A DNA stretch of 64,000 nt from Laspinema palackyanum D2a. Its GTDB lineage: Bacteria > Cyanobacteriota > Cyanobacteriia > Cyanobacteriales > Laspinemataceae. Below the pieces are notes generated by a model. That model saw nothing but the letters and a program-made list of their open reading frames with translations. It had not been told where the DNA came from and ran no database searches. This document shows, piece after piece, positions 38,962 through 47,644 of the stretch (within the stretch, counting starts at the first letter, position 1; the number at the start of each line of letters is the position of its first letter). The stretch spans positions 56,176 through 120,175 of the forward strand of contig JAMXFF010000010.1 in NCBI GenBank assembly GCA_025370845.1. The letters run 5' to 3'. Made by a program: the position numbers and the translations under genes.

Positions 38962-40209
38962 ATGGCAAAAGAACGACCCCCATTAGAAGAGATGACCTTA
39001 AGGCAACTCCGCCGAGTCGCCAGTGAATGTGGAATCTCTCGTTATAGCCGGATGAGGAAATCTCAACTTCTGGCATCGATTCAAGAAAAACAACGCACCA
39101 AGATTTCCGTAGAACAAACTCGTACATTGGAGGCACAGGAAGAAGTGGAAGCAGCAAAATTTGAACTGGGTCAAGAAGATCGCACAGGTGGAACTCTCGC
39201 CTCAGTCGATGAAGGACTCGGCGATCTGCCTGGTGGTTACGGTGAAAGCCGCATCATGCTGTTACCCCGCGATCCCCAATGGGCCTATAGCTACTGGGAT
39301 ATCCCCAACACCAACAAAGAAGAAATGCGCCGTCAAGGGGGCCAACAATTAGCCCTGCGCCTGTACGATGTTACCGACATCAACATCGAAACCCAAAGCC
39401 CCCACAGCATTCAGGAATATCCTTGCGACGAACTCGCGCGGGAATGGTACTTACCCATCCCTGTCAGCGATCGCGATTACGTCGTGGATATCGGCTACCG
39501 TTGTGCTGATGGTCGCTGGTTAGTCCTCTCCCGTTCCGCCCTCGTCCACATTCCCCCGGTTTATCCCTCCGACTGGATTGAAGACCACTTCCTCACCATC
39601 GAATGGGAAGAAGACCTGCGCGGCAAAACCTTCATGCAACTGGTGCCCCCCAGCAAGAAAGCGCCAGTGGCAACCAGCCCCAACGCCATTTACGACGAAA
39701 TCTTTGGCATGACCCAAACTGCCGAATCTCAGCGCGTTGCCGGTTCCCTGTTCGGGTCCATGCAGCACGTTCCCGGTTCGATGGCCCCCGAACAGTCTCT
39801 CAGTTCCTACGTTTTCCCCTCCGGTGTGGGAATGTGGGCCGTGCCGACCGCTTCCGGTATCGGCATGAATATGTCCGGAGTCGGCATGAATATGTCCGGT
39901 GCAGGATTCGCCTCCGCACCCCCCAACCGTCCTCGCAAATTCTGGCTGGTTGCTGATGCCGAATTAATCGTCTACGGTGCCACCGAACCCGATGCCACCG
40001 TCACCATCGGCGGACGTCCAATCAAACTGAATGCAGATGGGACCTTCCGCTTCCAGATGTCCTTCCAAGATGGCATCATCGACTACCCCATCGTCGCAGT
40101 CGCCTCCGACGGTGAACAAACCCGTGAGATCCACATGAACTTCAATCGGATCACCCCTGCTCGTCGGACCAACACCAAAGAAGAAGCCGTCGAAGAATGG
40201 TTTGCATAA
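38962..40209 (+). CDS. DUF4912 domain protein with Rho-N-like start
   Basis: A 415-aa protein known mainly from cyanobacteria and of unknown function. Residues 1-45 resemble the Rho N-terminal/SAP-like helical motif (MTLRQLRRVASECGISRYSRMRKSQLL). A DUF4912 domain follows (about 95-230; RIMLLPRDPQWAYSYWDI and LARE WYLPIPVSDRDYVVDIGYR). A flexible stretch contains two copies of GMNMSG (about 308-322), and a final beta-rich segment (FWLVADAELIVYGATEPDATVTI GGRPI) ends the protein. A strong AGGAGG lies upstream of the ATG. The family is often assumed to bind nucleic acid or saccharide, but nothing here proves it. Confidence 0.85.
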   Translation: MAKERPPLEEMTLRQLRRVASECGISRYSRMRKSQLLASIQEKQRTKISVEQTRTLEAQEEVEAAKFELGQEDRTGGTLASVDEGLGDLPGGYGESRIMLLPRDPQWAYSYWDIPNTNKEEMRRQGGQQLALRLYDVTDINIETQSPHSIQEYPCDELAREWYLPIPVSDRDYVVDIGYRCADGRWLVLSRSALVHIPPVYPSDWIEDHFLTIEWEEDLRGKTFMQLVPPSKKAPVATSPNAIYDEIFGMTQTAESQRVAGSLFGSMQHVPGSMAPEQSLSSYVFPSGVGMWAVPTASGIGMNMSGVGMNMSGAGFASAPPNRPRKFWLVADAELIVYGATEPDATVTIGGRPIKLNADGTFRFQMSFQDGIIDYPIVAVASDGEQTREIHMNFNRITPARRTNTKEEAVEEWFA

Positions 40210-40270
40210 AGGTTAAAAAATGAAGGGGTGAAACTTCTTTCTCAATCCTTCATTTGAATCACCTTTTTAA

Positions 40271-40298
40271 TAAACCCCTGGCAATTGCTGGGGGTTTA
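40271..40298 (+). terminator. Intrinsic terminator of the DUF4912 gene
   Basis: TAAACCCC and GGGGTTTA pair around a 12-base segment that can extend the stem (TGGCAATTGCTG). TTATTATTG follows on the plus strand. Confidence 0.75.
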
Positions 40299-40336
40299 TT
40301 ATTGTTCTTAAAAGTTGTAGCAATTCTCTTGGCTTT

Positions 40337-40735
40337 ATGGACATTATTGAAATTCTCAAACAAGACTATCAACAGTTTCCCGAAAATCAGACCTATAGCC
40401 TTTATAGTGAAACGGTTTATTTTAAAGACCCGATGACCGAATTTCGGGGGTGCGATCGCTACCGGCAGATGATTGGGTTGATGTCCACCTGGTTTAAACA
40501 AATCAAAATGGACTTACACGACATTCGCCGCATCGACAACACCATCGAAACCCGCTGGACCCTGAACTGGACCACCCCCCTCCCCTGGCAACCCCGGATT
40601 GCCATCTCAGGACGTAGCGAATTGCAACTCAACCCCGAGGGAAAAATCATCTCCCATATCGATTATTGGGATATCTCCCGCCTGGAGGTCCTCAAACAGC
40701 ACTTCAAACCACAGGTTTCGGGAAAAAACCGTTAA
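40337..40735 (+). CDS. DUF2358 family protein
   Basis: A 132-aa protein of the DUF2358 family (NTF2/SnoaL-like fold), common in cyanobacteria and plastids: ILKQDYQQFPENQTYSLYSETVYFKDPMTEFRG, then IDNTIETRWTLNWTTPLPW, RIAISGRSELQL and ISHIDYWDISR. The function is unknown. The ATG at 40337 has a weak upstream site; no overlap with neighbours. The next gene, on the same strand, is an ArsA-like ATPase 43 bp away. Confidence 0.82.
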   Translation: MDIIEILKQDYQQFPENQTYSLYSETVYFKDPMTEFRGCDRYRQMIGLMSTWFKQIKMDLHDIRRIDNTIETRWTLNWTTPLPWQPRIAISGRSELQLNPEGKIISHIDYWDISRLEVLKQHFKPQVSGKNR

Positions 40736-40778
40736 AGTAAAGAGATGTTAACAATTCTCAGGCAGGGGTAAAAGATCC

Positions 40779-41969
40779 ATGCGATTAATTTTAATGACCG
40801 GCAAAGGCGGCGTGGGTAAAACATCCGTTGCCGCTGCCACCGGATTACAATGTGCCGAATTAGGCTATAAAACCTTAGTATTGAGTACAGACCCAGCGCA
40901 TTCCTTGGCCGATAGCTTTGACATGGAATTAGGGCATGAACCGCGCCTCGTTAGAGAGAACCTCTGGGGTGCAGAACTTGATGCACTCATCGAATTAGAG
41001 GCTAACTGGGGGTCAGTCAAACGCTATATTACCCAAGTTTTGCAAGCCAGAGGACTCGAAGGGATTCAAGCCGAAGAACTCGCCATCTTACCCGGAATGG
41101 ATGAAATCTTTGGTCTTGTGCGGATGAAACGACATTATGACGAAGGCTTCTATGATGTCCTAATTATTGACTCCGCACCCACCGGGACCGCCCTGCGTTT
41201 ACTCAGCTTACCCGAAGTCGGGGGCTGGTACATGAGACGATTTTATAAACCCTTCCAAGGCATATCCGTTGCGCTGCGACCCTTCGTCGAACCCATCTTC
41301 CGCCCGATCGCCGGATTTTCCCTCCCGGATAAAGAGGTAATGGATGCGCCTTATGAGTTTTATGAACAAATTGAGGCATTAGAAAAGGTCTTAACTGATA
41401 ATACTCAAACCTCCGTCCGCTTAGTCACCAACCCCGAAAAAATGGTGATTAAAGAATCTCTGCGTGCTCATGCCTATTTGAGCTTATATAATGTCGCCAC
41501 GGATTTGATTGTCGCCAACCGGATTATTCCCGAAAGTGTTACGGACCCATTTTTCCAACGCTGGAAAGAAAATCAAACCGAGTACCGAAAGGAAATTCAC
41601 GAAAATTTCCATCCCTTACCCGTGAAAGAGGTTCCCCTTTATTCTGAGGAAATGTGCGGCTTAGAAGCGCTCGATCGCCTCAAAGAAACCCTGTACGGCA
41701 AAGATGAAGACCCCAGCCAAGTTTACTATAAAGAAACCACCGTCCGCGTGGTCCAAAACCAGAATGAATACAGTTTAGAATTGTATTTGCCAGGGATTCC
41801 CAAAGACCAAATTCAACTCAGTAAAAGCGCCGATGAGTTGAATATTACCATCGGTAACCATCGCCGGAATTTGGTGCTACCTCAAGCCTTGGCCGCCTTA
41901 CAACCCTCCGGCGCAAAAATGGAAGATGATTATCTGAAAATTCGTTTTTCAGAAGTAGCTAAGGTTTAG
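40779..41969 (+). CDS. ArsA/Get3 family ATPase with C-terminal Hsp20-like domain
   Basis: A 396-aa ATPase with the deviant Walker [16 protein letters not shown] (8-22), the switch motif [12 protein letters not shown] (37-48) and the Walker-type [14 protein letters not shown]. These proteins dimerise over ATP; Get3 relatives deliver tail-anchored membrane proteins, ArsA relatives drive arsenite export. The last 80 residues ([27 protein letters not shown]) form the ArsA_HSP20 domain found in the cyanobacterial and plastid versions. No arsenite-efflux gene is near, so a protein-targeting role is more likely than arsenic resistance. Confidence 0.9.
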   Translation: MRLILMTGKGGVGKTSVAAATGLQCAELGYKTLVLSTDPAHSLADSFDMELGHEPRLVRENLWGAELDALIELEANWGSVKRYITQVLQARGLEGIQAEELAILPGMDEIFGLVRMKRHYDEGFYDVLIIDSAPTGTALRLLSLPEVGGWYMRRFYKPFQGISVALRPFVEPIFRPIAGFSLPDKEVMDAPYEFYEQIEALEKVLTDNTQTSVRLVTNPEKMVIKESLRAHAYLSLYNVATDLIVANRIIPESVTDPFFQRWKENQTEYRKEIHENFHPLPVKEVPLYSEEMCGLEALDRLKETLYGKDEDPSQVYYKETTVRVVQNQNEYSLELYLPGIPKDQIQLSKSADELNITIGNHRRNLVLPQALAALQPSGAKMEDDYLKIRFSEVAKV

Positions 41970-41975
41970 GAAACA

Positions 41976-42005
41976 TAGCCCGCCAAAGCCCACGCAGGCG
42001 GGCTA
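41976..42005 (+). terminator. Intrinsic terminator after the ArsA-like gene
   Basis: TAGCCCGCC and GGCGGGCTA pair with a 12-base loop, starting 7 bp after the stop. A similar AGCCCGCCTGCGCGGGCT hairpin follows purF. Confidence 0.7.
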
Positions 42006-42017
42006 ATCTTCATTCCT

Positions 42018-42042
42018 GTTTGTAGTAACGACTTCAGTCGTT
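42018..42042. repeat. Interspersed palindromic repeat (AACGACTTCAGTCGTT family)
   Basis: One copy of TTTGTAGTAACGACTTCAG with the matching half TCGTT. Eleven recognisable copies occur in the window, at 37.9-38.0, 42.0, 56.5, 58.2 and 58.7 kb, always between genes. A further diverged copy may follow (CACTGAAGTTGTTG, 42060). Confidence 0.85.
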
Positions 42043-42222
42043 ATCCCGGTTCGTTATCACCACTGAAGTTGTTGCTATAGCAATCCTAAATCAGTTGTAA
42101 TAAAGCAGGCGAGCAAGATGCTTGCTCTCGTAAGACTTTCAAGGTTGAATATTTTTTTACAACCTAGTGAAGACTGATATATGCTATAATTTATAAAAAA
42201 TAGTAGTTTTGAAGGAAGTAAA

Positions 42223-42426
42223 ATGGAACCGAGTTCAAAACAAATCAACCCTGTTAATCAGTATAGCTATACTGAATCGACTCCCGAAAATAGTAACTCC
42301 ACCGAACAAGAGCGATCGCCTGACCAACCCTTATTTACCTATGCCTCCGATGAAGAAGTCTGGGAGGCTTATTTAGCATCAGAACGAGAATGGGAGGAGG
42401 TTTACCGTCGCCTTGCAGACTCCTAG
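42223..42426 (+). CDS. Antitoxin-like partner of the Doc toxin
   Basis: A 67-aa acidic protein that I do not recognise by family. It has a flexible polar start and a C-terminal helix (YASDEEVWEAYLASEREWEEVYRRLADS), the part most likely to bind the toxin. It precedes and overlaps a Doc-type gene by 14 bp, which is the usual antitoxin position. Confidence 0.65.
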   Translation: MEPSSKQINPVNQYSYTESTPENSNSTEQERSPDQPLFTYASDEEVWEAYLASEREWEEVYRRLADS

Positions 42427-42802
42427 ATTTATTCAACTGTCCCAAGTTCTGGATATCCACAACCGTCAAATCAACAAATTTGGTGGCACTTCTGGGATCA
42501 GAGACGAAGGGTTACTCGACTCCGCACTAGCTCAACCTCAAGCTACCTTTGGCGGACAGTTGCTGCATCCAACTTTACCAGAACAAGCCGCAGCGTATCT
42601 TTACCATCTGGCAAAGAACCATCCCTTTGTGGATGGCAACAAGCGTACTGCCTTCGCTGTAATGGATACGTTCCTCAGAATCAACGGATACCGCCTCGAC
42701 TTGTCACCGGATGCGACATACCAGATGGTCCTGGATGTGGTGGAAGACAAAATGAGTAAGGAAGCATTAGGCGAATTTTTAGGAAAACATATCAAACCGT
42801 AG
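42413..42802 (+). CDS. doc: Death-on-curing (Doc) family toxin
   Basis: A 129-aa Fic-fold protein. Doc toxins phosphorylate elongation factor Tu and stop translation. The catalytic Fic motif is intact: HPFVDGNKRTAF (HxFx(D/N)GNxR). The N-terminal pattern FIQLSQVLDIHNRQINKFGG and GIRDEGLLDSALAQP is typical of the family. The start appears to be a TTG at 42413, with GGGAGGAGG 12 bp upstream. The last codons lie within a 79-bp direct repeat whose other copy precedes purL. Confidence 0.85.
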   Translation: MQTPRFIQLSQVLDIHNRQINKFGGTSGIRDEGLLDSALAQPQATFGGQLLHPTLPEQAAAYLYHLAKNHPFVDGNKRTAFAVMDTFLRINGYRLDLSPDATYQMVLDVVEDKMSKEALGEFLGKHIKP

Positions 42803-42842
42803 GAATGGCCCAAGTCCAGATAAAATAGGGTTACTGTACTCT
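42764..42842. repeat. 79-bp direct repeat, left copy
   Basis: This copy spans the last 13 codons of doc and 40 bp beyond. The right copy at 50961-51039 is the same length with 6 mismatches (73/79). Together they bracket about 8.1 kb containing the type I restriction-modification genes. Confidence 0.9.
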
Positions 42843-43080
42843 TTTGAAGATAAACGGTGGATAGCGATCGCCTTTTGTCCAGATCAGCTAGAGTTTCATC
42901 TTTCACCCCACGCGCGATCGCCTCCTTAACCGCATCCGCTTTCAGCAATCTGGGGAAGAGGGGATAAGCAAAGAAAGCATCCCGAACCGATTGGGTACTC
43001 CACTCTTTGAACGCACCGGACCAATTGCGAACCAGGAATCGAGGACTAATCGCGTCGGAAACATCCACAAATAGTATTCT
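42843..43080 (-). pseudogene. Fragment resembling the C-terminus of a DUF499-type ATPase
   Basis: The minus strand is open from 43080 (after a TAG at 43081) and reads VDVSDAISPRFLVRNW, then EWSTQSVRDAFFAYPLFPRL and KADAVKEAIARGVKDETLA. This pattern of a small winged-helix domain matches my recollection of the C-terminal region of DUF499 ATPases from phage-defence loci. Only about 75 residues remain before the direct repeat, so it is a relic. No other DUF499 sequence is in the window. Confidence 0.45.
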
Positions 43081-43151
43081 CTACTCTGCCGTAACTGGCT
43101 TAGTTTGTATGGCGGCGACTTTCTCTTAACCAAAACTTATGGGTCATCCCT

Positions 43152-44525
43152 CTATTCAAATCCGGGTAATTTTAGCTGAATGGCTTCGGTGTCTTGCGGT
43201 TTGGCTTTGGTGTCTGGATTTTTAGCAGTGTCACGGGTAGAGGTATCGCCAGCTTTGACAGTGGTTTCTGGTTTTGTTTGTTTTGGGGGATTCTGTTCTA
43301 ATAGGTCGGATGCAGGTTCTTCGTTGATGTCCGATGATGTCAGTTCACCCCGAAAGGCGCGATGCAGGATGGTTTGAAATAAATGTTCTGCTTGGCGTTC
43401 CGCTTCCCGTTGTTGGGTGCGGAGGCGTTCAAATTTTTGCACGATTTGGGCAAATTTTTCTTGTAGGGGGAGGGGGGGGAGTGGAATAGACTGTTCTGCT
43501 AATTCGTCTCTATTCACTTTAGGAATATTTGTTCTGGATTCAGCAAGTTCAGAAACTATTTTAGAGAAATAATCGCTTCTTAGGTAATACAGAAGAAAGT
43601 AAGGATTGCACTTAGATGATTTAATTGTGATTGGATAAATATCGGCACTACAAAGTGCATGAATACGAGGAAATGCAACCTTCCTGAGTTTTGGCCTTAT
43701 TTTTGAGAATAAAATATGCTGCGGATTGATTAAAAACTTACCACTAATTAAACCCTCTTCTTCTGCTGTTTTTAAACCTAAAAAATTACCTGTAATTGAT
43801 TCAACATTGGCTCCTCCGATATGAAGATATTTATGATATTGCTTTATTTTTGGATCGACCATTTCTGCATCAATGGCGCATACCTCTTCAAATGGTTCAA
43901 TATCCCAATTTTTCGGATTTATTTCCGGATCGCCGAACATTTCCAAGAAGACGGATTGCAGGAAAGTGTCGCTGAGTTGTAAGGCGTAGCGGCGGGTGCG
44001 TCGGAGGCGATCGGCTTTTTGGGCGATCGCTACTATCCGCTTTTGTTCTTCTAACGGTGGTAGGGGAATTTTAAGCCTACGAATTATTTCTTGGCTAATA
44101 TTTGGTTGCGCTCCACCAGAACTAAGTTCTATTAAATTTTTACGGCGTGTTAAAAGATAAAAGTAAAGATAATCTCTGTCAACATATTTAGTGTTAAAAA
44201 TCGCACATACAGCTTGATTAGTAGCAGCACTTATTTTTAAAATACCCAATTTTCCGATTGTTGCTCCATACAGCGCGATCAATAGAGTTTCTGGTTTAAA
44301 AATTTTTGCACTTGAATTTTTAATTGCCTGCTCGGTAATCTTTTCCTCTGTGTCATAAATTAGGCAATCATTTAATTCTCCCGATTTTACCCAGGGGATA
44401 GTGCCATCATAGTAGGATGCAATACTCCTAGAAGGCGTTCCCCCGCTAGTTGTTTGGCATATTTCTTCTAATCTGACCCAGTGACAATTTTTAAATAAAT
44501 CTTTATCTTCAATTTTTTTTATCAT
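43152..44525 (-). CDS. hsdS: Type I restriction-modification specificity subunit S
   Basis: A 457-aa HsdS that recognises the bipartite DNA target and bridges R and M subunits. It has two target-recognition domains, each followed by a conserved helix: first half VRLEEICQTTSGGTPSRS... with IPLPPLEEQKRIVAIAQKADRLRR, second half ... with IPLPPLPLQEKFAQIVQKFERLRTQQREAE. The C-terminal 60 residues are Pro/Thr-rich and unusual. It is the last gene of a minus-strand cluster and is separated from hsdM by a toxin-antitoxin group. Confidence 0.92.
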   Translation of the reverse strand: MIKKIEDKDLFKNCHWVRLEEICQTTSGGTPSRSIASYYDGTIPWVKSGELNDCLIYDTEEKITEQAIKNSSAKIFKPETLLIALYGATIGKLGILKISAATNQAVCAIFNTKYVDRDYLYFYLLTRRKNLIELSSGGAQPNISQEIIRRLKIPLPPLEEQKRIVAIAQKADRLRRTRRYALQLSDTFLQSVFLEMFGDPEINPKNWDIEPFEEVCAIDAEMVDPKIKQYHKYLHIGGANVESITGNFLGLKTAEEEGLISGKFLINPQHILFSKIRPKLRKVAFPRIHALCSADIYPITIKSSKCNPYFLLYYLRSDYFSKIVSELAESRTNIPKVNRDELAEQSIPLPPLPLQEKFAQIVQKFERLRTQQREAERQAEHLFQTILHRAFRGELTSSDINEEPASDLLEQNPPKQTKPETTVKAGDTSTRDTAKNPDTKAKPQDTEAIQLKLPGFE

Positions 44526-44621
44526 AATTCCACAAATTTGTAAATATTTGTATATTACAGACTGATTAAACCATCCGTTGCAGACCAGACGAAATGTGAT
44601 CGCCTCGCGTAAAGGTCATAT

Positions 44622-44948
44622 TTATTCCCCTTCGTCTTGCTCCAAAATTGTCTCAATATCTCGTACAGCGTGAAGAATTCGCACAATTTCAATATAGTCC
44701 TCAAACGTTAGATAAAAAATTAAATAGTTGTCAAATCCATTAACAGACCATTTCCGCAAACCTTCCAAACGGGGATTATTCACTGGATAAAGACGACCCA
44801 TACCAGACATTTGAGCTAATCTAGCTAATGTCTGGCGCACTGCGTCAAAAAAACGCAATGCTGCATCCGAGTTATTTTGGGTAATGTAAGCAAAGATTCT
44901 ATCTATATCCTGACTTGCTTTTGGGGTGATAAAAATCTTCTTCGTCAT
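44622..44948 (-). CDS. ParE family toxin
   Basis: A 108-aa RelE/ParE-fold protein: KIFITPKASQDIDRIFAYITQ, FFDAVRQTLARLAQMSGMGRLYP, then WSVNGFDNYLIFYLTFEDYIEIVRILHAVRDIETIL, the typical core and final strand. ParE toxins poison DNA gyrase. The ATG at 44948 overlaps the antitoxin stop by 4 bp; the longer frame to 45002 lies wholly inside the antitoxin gene and is not used. Confidence 0.88.
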   Translation of the reverse strand: MTKKIFITPKASQDIDRIFAYITQNNSDAALRFFDAVRQTLARLAQMSGMGRLYPVNNPRLEGLRKWSVNGFDNYLIFYLTFEDYIEIVRILHAVRDIETILEQDEGE

Positions 44949-45196
44949 TCTTGCGTATCCTGAATTTGTTGCACCAATTGAGAGCGTTTTGTCTCCCACC
45001 ACTCATCTGTTACTTCCCTAGATTCACCACTATCCAATCCTTCCAATAACAGCGACTCGACTCGCGCAATCTTTGCTTGTTCTTGACGAATTAAATGCAG
45101 GATATAGTCATTAACTGTCCCATAGTTTCCTTGAGCGACTTGTTGCTCAATAAAAGCCTGGATAGATTCAGGTAGCAAAATATTTATCGGTGTCAT
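44945..45196 (-). CDS. ParD-like antitoxin
   Basis: An 83-aa protein with an N-terminal ribbon-helix-helix (NILLPESIQAFIEQQVAQGNYGTVNDYILHLIRQEQ) and an acidic C-terminal part that wraps the toxin. It overlaps the ParE gene by 4 bp. It should repress its own promoter; here, since the pair is inside the restriction cluster, it could influence hsdS expression. Confidence 0.88.
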   Translation of the reverse strand: MTPINILLPESIQAFIEQQVAQGNYGTVNDYILHLIRQEQAKIARVESLLLEGLDSGESREVTDEWWETKRSQLVQQIQDTQE

Positions 45197-45203
45197 AATT
45201 CAT

Positions 45204-45335
45204 TTACCTATTCATAGAGAAATCAGCATTAGCGGCAAAACAATAATGAATTCGATTGCATACATCACTAGGCTTTACTAATCGCCAGTTATTTTTTAAT
45301 TTAGTAGCAATTTCTTTTTTATCAATTTTCCACAT
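45204..45335 (-). CDS. Possible 43-aa small protein between HicB and ParD
   Basis: An ATG at 45335 lies inside the end of the HicB gene and opens 43 codons to a TAA, 7 bp before the ParD start. It begins MWKIDKKEIATKLKNNWRLV and ends with NADFSMNR. It is basic and partly helical. The overlap with hicB and tight spacing to parD suggest translation in the operon, but I know no homologue and it is too short to trust on sequence alone. It is not HicA-like. Confidence 0.35.
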   Translation of the reverse strand: MWKIDKKEIATKLKNNWRLVKPSDVCNRIHYCFAANADFSMNR

Positions 45336-45528
45336 ATTCACAAATAGAGACAGATTCGGGAATTGGAAAACCATCTTCTTGTAAACCTTCCAGATGAAAT
45401 GCGATCGCCTCTTTAATTAAACCCCTGACCTCTGCCAAACTTTCAGCTACCGCTACACATCCAGGTAAATCAGGAACATAAGCGCCGTAGCTAGTTTCAC
45501 CTTTTTCAATTAAAACAGCATAACGCAT
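45322..45528 (-). CDS. HicB family antitoxin-like protein
   Basis: A 68-aa protein with the partial RNase H fold of HicB: MRYAVLIEKGETSYGAYVPDLPGCVAVAESLAEVRGLIKEAIAFHLEGLQEDG. It has no C-terminal DNA-binding domain. HicB normally neutralises HicA, an mRNA-binding toxin, but I see no hicA next to it; a short 43-aa ORF takes that place. It begins 18 bp after the hsdM stop. Confidence 0.85.
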   Translation of the reverse strand: MRYAVLIEKGETSYGAYVPDLPGCVAVAESLAEVRGLIKEAIAFHLEGLQEDGFPIPESVSICEYVEN

Positions 45529-45546
45529 TACTTTTACTCCTCTGGC

Positions 45547-47241
45547 CTATTTTTCCTCGATAAAACTCATCAAATCCCGTACTTCCATCTCCATAATATG
45601 TTCTAACTTCAGCAACCTCTCCATTGTAACCTGTGGCGACTCATAAAACGCCTCATCCTGTTCAATCTGACGATAACGACTCGCAGAAAGGTCGTATTTA
45701 TTGCTTTTCACCTGTGCCTTGGTCACCCAAAACTGACGATTTAATTGGTTAATTTCCGCCTGCAACGGTTCCATCTGTTCATGCAGTTGATTCAACAGAG
45801 TTTGATCCGTTTCCAAAGCGAAGCGACTCGATTCATCATCGGCGGGTGAAATTGCATTTTCAAACGTCAACCGATTCACCTCTTTCAACAGCTTCAACCG
45901 TTCCGCCTTCAAGGGTGCAATCTCTGCCTTTAATTCTGCCAAACGCTGCTCTTTTTTAGCCGTAACCTCCTCATCAAATCGAGTTTTCCAACAGTTCAAA
46001 ATATCCGGGATATCATTTTCTGCCACAGGTTGCCGCTTATCATCCAGGGAAAACCCATCATGCTCCATATTGTAAAACCAAATCCGGTCAGTGGTTCCCC
46101 CACGAGTGAACAACAACACCGCCGTCGAAACCCCCGCATACGGTTTAAACACCCCGGAAGGCATCGACACCACCCCATCGAGGCGATTCTCTTCGATAAT
46201 CTTCTTGCGAATTTCCTGGTGTTGGTTACTCGAACCAAACAGCACCCCATCCGGTACAATGACGGCACAGCGTCCCCCCATATCCAACACCCGCAAAATT
46301 AAGTGCAAAAATAGCAATTCTGTTTTCTTGCACTTAGTTGGCAAAGTGGGGTTAATATCCGACTCATCCATCTTCCCCTTAAACGGGGGATTCATCAACA
46401 CTACATCTAAACTTTTCTCATCTTGAAACCCCTTAGAAAGGGTATCCTGATAGAAAAATCGCGGGTGCTTAATACCATGTAGCATCAGGTTCATGGAACC
46501 AATCCGCAACATCGTCATCCCGGCATCGTTATCGTAAGCAGTAAACGCCTCGGTTTGTAAAAATTCCCGTTCTTCATCCCTGAGTAAATCGCCAATCAAC
46601 TGCGGGTTTCCCCCTTCATCGGGTTCGCTATGCTGCTGTAAAATGTACTCAAAAGCATTTACCAAAAACCCGCAAGTTCCCGCCGCTAAATCCCCAATTC
46701 TATCTTGAGGTTTGGGGTCAATCATCTGCACCATCATTTTAATAATATGGCGAGGGGTGCGAAACTGTCCGTTACGTCCAGCAGCGTTTAATTTACTCAG
46801 CAAATACTCATACAAATCTCCCTGAACATCCTGGTTTTGTTCGGAAATTTTCAGCGCATCAATCAGATTACACACTTCGATGAGCGTCCCCGCTTTGCTG
46901 ATTTTAAATTCCGCATTCTGCATATATCGCTCAAAAGAACTCCCCTCAGTTCCCGCAGTTCGCAACCAAGGAAAAACTTTATCTCGAACGTGCTTAAGCG
47001 CCTGGTCTGCTTTAAAATTAATCCAATGCGACCAACGCAATTCTGAGTCAATCTGCGGGGTAAATTCTTTTTTACGCAGCTTTGCCTGTTTCTCTCGTTT
47101 ATTCTCTGCATCATCCAGACGTTTGAGAAATAGGAGATAAGAGAATTGTTCAATAGAATCCATCGGGTTAGACAGTCCCGACGACCATAATCTATCCCAA
47201 ATGGTATCAACTTTCGATTTCAGTTCTGGATCGGTTAGCAT
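45547..47241 (-). CDS. hsdM: Type I restriction-modification DNA methyltransferase subunit M
   Basis: A 564-aa N6-adenine methyltransferase that, with HsdS, methylates the host's recognition sites. The N-terminal helical domain (KVDTIWDRLWSSGLSNPMDSIEQFSYLLFLKRLDD), the AdoMet site DRIGDLAAGTCGFLVNA and the catalytic NPPF in VVLMNPPFKG are all visible. The C-terminal part is coiled and pairs with HsdS. I place the start at the ATG at 47241, 4 bp after the preceding gene's stop; the longer frame to 47310 overlaps that gene. Confidence 0.95.
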   Translation of the reverse strand: MLTDPELKSKVDTIWDRLWSSGLSNPMDSIEQFSYLLFLKRLDDAENKREKQAKLRKKEFTPQIDSELRWSHWINFKADQALKHVRDKVFPWLRTAGTEGSSFERYMQNAEFKISKAGTLIEVCNLIDALKISEQNQDVQGDLYEYLLSKLNAAGRNGQFRTPRHIIKMMVQMIDPKPQDRIGDLAAGTCGFLVNAFEYILQQHSEPDEGGNPQLIGDLLRDEEREFLQTEAFTAYDNDAGMTMLRIGSMNLMLHGIKHPRFFYQDTLSKGFQDEKSLDVVLMNPPFKGKMDESDINPTLPTKCKKTELLFLHLILRVLDMGGRCAVIVPDGVLFGSSNQHQEIRKKIIEENRLDGVVSMPSGVFKPYAGVSTAVLLFTRGGTTDRIWFYNMEHDGFSLDDKRQPVAENDIPDILNCWKTRFDEEVTAKKEQRLAELKAEIAPLKAERLKLLKEVNRLTFENAISPADDESSRFALETDQTLLNQLHEQMEPLQAEINQLNRQFWVTKAQVKSNKYDLSASRYRQIEQDEAFYESPQVTMERLLKLEHIMEMEVRDLMSFIEEK

Positions 47242-47245
47242 TTTG

Positions 47246-47644
47246 TTAACTGACTTGGTTTTGTTGCTGTTTCTGCTGTAAAAATTCCGCAAAGTCGCGA
47301 ACTTCAGCAACTAAATCATCCGATAAATTATCTAACACGGCTGTTAAATGTTCACGAACTCCCATCGCTTCACGAGCAGGAATTGTTAAAACTAATTGAT
47401 GCGGATAAACGGTTTCTACCCCGATTGTCTCCATAAATGATTCAGCTTCATCCTGAGTCGCTGAGACAAAATTACCATTCTCATCGTACTTAACCCAACC
47501 CCCAAACAATTCGACAATATACGCCTTTCCCTCTCCCAGAACTTCCACAATTGTGCCGACGGTTTCCACCTGTGCCACTCCCCCATCGTTTAATGAAATG
47601 GCTTCAGTGAGCTTAACCCCATCAAATAGCTGAAATTGAGCCAT
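47246..47644 (-). CDS. DUF4926 domain protein
   Basis: A 132-aa protein with an N-terminal DUF4926-like beta domain (VKLTEAISLNDGGVAQVETVGTIVEVLG, then AYIVELFG) and a C-terminal helical tail NLSDDLVAEVRDFAEFLQQKQQQ that resembles the DUF2281-type antitoxin motif. It overlaps the upstream DUF6883 gene by one base (TAATG). DUF4926/DUF6883 pairs look like toxin-antitoxin modules, but the role is unproven. Confidence 0.75.
   Translation of the reverse strand: MAQFQLFDGVKLTEAISLNDGGVAQVETVGTIVEVLGEGKAYIVELFGGWVKYDENGNFVSATQDEAESFMETIGVETVYPHQLVLTIPAREAMGVREHLTAVLDNLSDDLVAEVRDFAEFLQQKQQQNQVS

Noticed and set aside
41976..42005. Hairpin as an attachment site for the island
   Set aside because: It behaves as a terminator of the ArsA-like gene and has no second copy at the island's far end.
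42601..43068. 155-aa minus-strand frame as an intact gene
   Set aside because: Its second half is antisense to doc and the direct repeat; only the first part looks coding, so I treat it as a relic.
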